Source: CAWEQO01 sp963811225
GTDB lineage: Bacteria; Chloroflexota; Anaerolineae; Anaerolineales; Anaerolineaceae
Direction: 5' to 3'
Assembly: GCA_963811225.1 (NCBI GenBank)
Contig: CAWEQO010000002.1
Location: 770,318 to 834,317 of the forward strand
DNA length: 64,000 nt
The notes under the pieces are model-generated. The model made no database searches and was not told the origin of the DNA. It saw only the letters and a list, made by a program, of their open reading frames with translations. Each line of letters opens with the position of its first letter. Position 1 is the first letter of the stretch. The position numbers and the translations under genes were made by a program. This document shows positions 60,314-64,000 of the stretch, one piece after another.

Positions 60314-60691
60314 ATGATCACTGCCTGGATTGGAAGCCTGTTGCTCGCGCTTGTTCTAATCTTGTATGTGCTGTTAGTGCTGGGCTTGCCTCTGGGTGAG
60401 TACGCCATGGGTGGAAAATATAGGGTTCTGCCATCGCAGATGCGAGTTGCTACAGCCATTTCTGTCGTTATCCAGTTATTTGCTATTCTAGTCCTGCTGC
60501 AACTAGGAGAAATCCTTTCCATTGGACTGCCAGAGAACATCGCCAAAGGCGTGGGATATTTCTTTGGCGCTTATCTGGTCTTGAACACGCTGATGAATGC
60601 AGTTTCGAAAAGCAAGAAAGAACGGCTGGTGATGACTCCGTTGTCAGCCATCGCAGCATTTTGTTTCTTGTATACGACGTTTGTTGCATAA
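60314..60691 (+). CDS. small four-helix membrane protein, family unknown
   Basis: 125 aa, ATG after AAGAAGGAGAT. Hydrophobic segments at ~3-27, 45-65, 75-95 and 103-123; positively charged 'SKSKKER' before the last one suggests cytoplasmic placement of that loop. No motif is recognised. It stands alone between debris and the second MalT-like gene. Confidence 0.75.
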   Translation: MITAWIGSLLLALVLILYVLLVLGLPLGEYAMGGKYRVLPSQMRVATAISVVIQLFAILVLLQLGEILSIGLPENIAKGVGYFFGAYLVLNTLMNAVSKSKKERLVMTPLSAIAAFCFLYTTFVA

Positions 60692-60973
60692 GCGGTCGGG
60701 CTGCCCGAGAGGTGGAGCCGGTGCGCTGCGGCGATGGCGGCCTGGCGACTTTTGCCCTCCTGGTGCGGGTATATTCCGCGGTCTACAAGGATATTGGCCT
60801 GCACCCCGGCGGTTTTTTTCGATCGGGTTTCCCAGGATGATGCTAACACTCCCACCGGTGTGGCCGGCACGCCCTGGTATCATTCATCTACATCTTCCCA
60901 TCACAGACCGGGTCAAACAGATGCAGCGGCTCGCTTGCAAATGCAACAGCAATCATTCTGACTGAGGATGATC

Positions 60974-60979
60974 TATAAT
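60974..60979 (+). promoter_or_regulatory. -10 element for a probably leaderless transcript
   Basis: TATAAT ends 7 bases before the ATG at 60986 and no -35 or ribosome-binding site is convincing, as for the paralogue at 9878. Confidence 0.45.
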
Positions 60980-60985
60980 AGATCT

Positions 60986-63656
60986 ATGTTCGCGCCAATT
61001 TTGGCAACGAAGCTCTATCTCCCCCCGTCTCGGTCGGACATTGTCCTGCGCCCACGTCTGATCGAGCGGCTGAACGAGGGCCTGGCGGCAGGCCACAAAC
61101 TGACCCTCGTCTCGGCCCCCGCCGGGTTTGGCAAAACCACGCTGATCAGCGAATGGGTCAGTGATTGTGACGTGCCGGTTACCTGGCTGTCGCTGGATGA
61201 AGGGGATAATGATACCGTTCGCTTTCTGACGTATTTGATCGCGGCGCTGCAAACGCTGTCATCCAAAACCGGCGGGGCAAATATTGGCGCAGGAGCGCAA
61301 TCTGTGCTCCAATCCCCACAGCCACCTCCAGCCGAAACCATTCTGACGACCCTGTTGAATGACATCAGCAGTCTTTCGGACCGCTTTGTCCTGGTGTTGG
61401 ATGACTACCATGTGATCGATGCCAAACCGGTTGACGAAGCTCTCACTTTTCTGGTCGAGCACGCACCGCCGCAGCTGCACCTGGTGGTCGCCACCCGCGA
61501 AGATCCGTCCTTGCCGCTGGCCCGGCTGCGTGCCCGAGGTCAATTGACCGAGCTGCGTACAGCCGATCTGCGCTTTACACCTGCCGAAGCCGCTGAGTTC
61601 CTTAACCGGGTGATGGGCTTGAACCTTTCACCGGAAGACATTTCCGCCCTGGATGCCCGCACTGAGGGCTGGATTGCTGGGCTGCAGTTGGCTGCGCTCT
61701 CTATGCAAGGCCGGGAAGATATCGATCAATTTATCCTGTCTTTCACCGGCAGCCATCGTTTTGTATTGGATTATCTGGTCGAAGAAGTTCTTCAGCACCA
61801 GCACGAAAGTATCCAAACTTTTCTGCTGCGCACATCCATCCTTGACCGCATGTGCGCGCCGCTGTGTGAGTCGGTTTTATGTGCCCCGGTCGGCTCTGGG
61901 CAGGAAACCCTGGAATATCTCGAACGTGCTAACCTGTTCATCGTCCCATTGGATAACGAGCGGCATTGGTACCGTTATCACCATCTTTTTAGAGATTTAC
62001 TGCGCCAGCGGCTGGGCCAAAGTCTGAAAACGGAAGAGATAGCCGAATATCACATCCGCGCCAGCCAGTGGCATGAGGATCATGGCCTGGATCTTGAAGC
62101 GTTTCAGCATGCGGCTGCGGCCAATGATATTGATCGCGCTTCACGGTTGATGGAAGGAAATGGGATACCCCTGCACTTTCACTACGCGGTGACATATATT
62201 CTAAATTGGCTTGCGTCGCTACCGAAGAAAGTGCTGGATGCCAAACCCTTGTTATGGGTCAGGTATGCTTCAATGGCACTGGTTACCGTTCAAACGGCTG
62301 GTGTAGAAGAGAGGTTACAAGCTGCCGAGGCGGCTTTATCTGCCGCCTTGCAAGGCGCCGAGCCGGACGAGAGTACTCGCAACCTGATTGGACAAATTGC
62401 CACTGCAAGAGCAACATTAGCTGTCCTCACACAATATAAAGCAGAAGAAATCATTACTCAGTCACTCCGTGCACTGGCGTATCTGCCTCCAGAAAACCAT
62501 ACTTCTCGGTTAACCGCAATCTGGGCACTGGGGATTGCCTACCATCTTCAAGGAGACCGTGTCGCTGCCGAACGAGCTTATAGCGAAGCCTTATCGATTA
62601 GCCAGATGTTGGGGACCAAATTCCATACAACATTGGCTTTGACCGGTTTAGGTCAGATTCAGGAATTAGAAAATCAGCTTTATCCGGCGGCCGAGACCTA
62701 TCTTCGTGCTCTGCAATTGTTTGGCGAATATTCGCAGCCAAGTGCCAGCGAAACGCATCTTGGCCTGGCACGGATATACTACCAATGGAACGACCTGGAT
62801 GCCGCCGAGAAGCATGGGCGGCAGAGCCTGCAACTGGCGCGAATGTATGACCGCAAGATTGATCGATTCATTATCTCTGAGGTGTTTCTCGCCCGCCTGA
62901 AATTGGTTCGGGGGGATGTGGCCGGTTCGGCGGCAATGTTAGATCAGACTGAACAATTCGCGCGCCAGAAGAACTTTGTTCAGCGGATATCTGAGGTAGC
63001 TGACGCACAAGTGCTTCTCCTGCTTCGACGGGGCGATTTGGCGGCCGCCGCCCACCTCGCCCAAGCCTACCCACTCCCCATGAGTTCAGGCGCGTGTACT
63101 CCTGACCCAGGGTGACACGGCCGCAGCATTGGTAGCGCTGGAGCAGCTGCGCCAACAGATGGAAGCAAAGAGATGGGCAGATGAACTGCTCAAAGTGATG
63201 GTTTTACAGACGGTTGCTCTGCAAGCGCATGGCGAAAAAGAAAAGGCTGCGCAAGTGTTGGTCGAAGCGCTGGCGCTGGCCGAGCCGGGCGGCTATGTTC
63301 GCATCTTTGTGGATGAAGGCGAAACAATGCGATCGTTGATCGAAAAACAATCGCGCAATCGAGACCATCCGCTGAGCGGTTATGCGGCCAAACTCCTGGC
63401 TGCCTTTCCACAACCAGTGGCTGCGCCAAAACCGGCAAATATGTATCAAAAATCAGACATGATCGAGCCTTTGAGCAAACGCGAGATGGAAGTTCTCAAA
63501 CTGCTTCAAAGTGAATTAAGCGGCCCGGAAATTGCCCAACAACTGATCGTCTCGCTCAACACTTTGCGCTCTCACACCAAAAACATTTTCAGTAAACTAG
63601 GGGTCAATGACCGCCGGTCAGCTGTTCGCCGCGCCGAGGAACTCGGTTTAATCTAG
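60986..63656 (+). pseudogene. second MalT-like LuxR-family regulator, one-base frameshift
   Basis: Joined ~890 aa. 'LATKLYLPPSRSDIVLRPRL' start (an ATG at 60968 overlaps the -10), Walker A 'APAGFGKTTLISEW', Walker B 'LVLDDYHVID', TPR-like helices, then the frame ends at 63115. Removing one T at 63085-63086 restores 'PMSQARVLLTQGDTAAALVA' and continues to a LuxR HTH ('LSKREMEVLKLLQSELSGPE', 'LIVSLNTLRSHTKNIFSKLG'). It is paralogous to the gene at 9878 over its length and followed by the same small companion gene. Confidence 0.9.
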
Positions 63657-63678
63657 CTGGCTCGAAATCACCCCCCGG

Positions 63679-63715
63679 CCCTGGCAGGTATCACAAACCA
63701 CCTGCTGGGGCTTTT
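63679..63715 (+). terminator. intrinsic terminator after the second MalT-like gene
   Basis: CCCTGGCAGGT/ACCTGCTGGGG, 11 pairs with two wobbles, then CTTTTTG. Confidence 0.8.
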
Positions 63716-63729
63716 TGTTTTCCGCGATT

Positions 63730-63761
63730 AATCACCACATCATTCACATCATGTGGTGATT
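63730..63761 (+). promoter_or_regulatory. 11-bp inverted repeat upstream of the companion gene
   Basis: AATCACCACAT and ATGTGGTGATT, perfect arms with a 10-bp spacer, end where a -35 would lie for the TATTCT at 63784-63789. A likely activator site; the copy upstream of the first companion gene has a different repeat sequence. Confidence 0.5.
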
Positions 63762-63826
63762 ACACGTCCCCACCTCGGACGGTATTCTATGGGTAGATAA
63801 ACAACGAAAGGAAAAACGCGAGACGC

Positions 63827-64000
63827 ATGATGAATGACAAACAAACACCCGAAGAAAAATATGACCAGCACCAATGCTACGAAATCCGCCTTAAGGGACA
63901 CCTGGATGACCAGTGGGCCGAATGGTTTGAGGGCCTAACCATCACGCTGGAAGATAACGGCGATACGCTTTTAACCCTCCCGCTGGTTGATCAGCCCGCT
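63827..64000 (+). CDS. small conserved protein accompanying MalT-like regulators, 5' part
   Basis: First 58 codons; the gene runs off the window. From ~residue 16 it reads 'CYEIRLKGHLDDQWAEWFEG' and 'LEDNGDTLLTLPLVDQPA', clearly paralogous to the protein at 12666 ('YQIRIKGHLDSQWTNWFEG'). An AAAGGAAAAA site precedes the double ATG. Function unknown. Confidence 0.8.
   Translation, partial: MMNDKQTPEEKYDQHQCYEIRLKGHLDDQWAEWFEGLTITLEDNGDTLLTLPLVDQPA

Noticed and set aside
1..64000. CRISPR array, rRNA operon, insertion sequence, prophage
   Set aside because: No regularly spaced short repeats, no rRNA-like sequence, no transposase or integrase-like protein, and no phage structural genes were seen.

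Overview
This 64 kb window is GC-rich bacterial chromosome. Two large MalT-like LuxR regulators, paired DUF4386 membrane proteins, many sugar ABC genes, a SorC regulator and a Tat-type lipoprotein signal suggest Chloroflexota, probably Anaerolineae. That placement is inference from gene content; there is no rRNA gene here to test it. I see no rRNA, CRISPR array, insertion sequence or prophage.

Layout. 0-3.8 kb (+): two MinD-type ATPases with inserted ferredoxin domains, a MIP18-type Fe-S assembly protein and the molybdopterin subunit of a xanthine dehydrogenase family enzyme. 3.8-5.7 kb (+): a candidate structured RNA, rsgA and an RNHCP protein. 5.7-9.1 kb (-): the most unusual locus. Reading along the minus strand: a promoter with twin operators, a candidate non-coding RNA, an HNH nuclease, tRNA-Leu, a tRNA-His with an odd T-loop, four Y-RNA-like elements (two of them grafted onto tRNA-like acceptor/T arms), then a TROVE (Ro60) protein. 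9.2-24.6 kb (+): a small HTH protein divergent from that locus, a MalT-like regulator, small membrane and enzyme genes, a solute-binding protein + histidine kinase + response regulator sensing unit, and an alpha/beta hydrolase.

24.9-38.4 kb: a divergent LacI regulator faces an eight-gene (+) operon: Opp-type ABC transporter, GH127 and two GH51 arabinofuranosidases. Together these look like uptake and hydrolysis of arabino-oligosaccharides.

38.5-59.3 kb (-): one long run of 18 co-oriented genes behind a near-consensus promoter. It holds 3-keto-L-gulonate-6-P decarboxylase (UlaD-like), UlaE-like 3-epimerase, an AraD/UlaF-like 4-epimerase, a LyxK-like kinase, a second FGGY kinase, an SDR dehydrogenase, an SMP-30 lactonase, a class II aldolase, E1-alpha/E1-beta/E2 of a 2-oxoacid dehydrogenase, a SorC regulator and an RbsABC-type transporter whose binding protein is an internal tandem duplication. 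The set would convert a 3-keto-L-gulonate or L-xylulose-type sugar acid or pentulose to D-xylulose-5-P.

59.3-64 kb (+): gene debris (CBS and receiver fragments), a small membrane protein, and a second copy of the MalT-like regulator plus its small companion protein.

Six genes are each broken by a single-base indel, mostly in short homopolymers. Residual sequencing error is the simplest explanation, so those genes may be intact in the organism.
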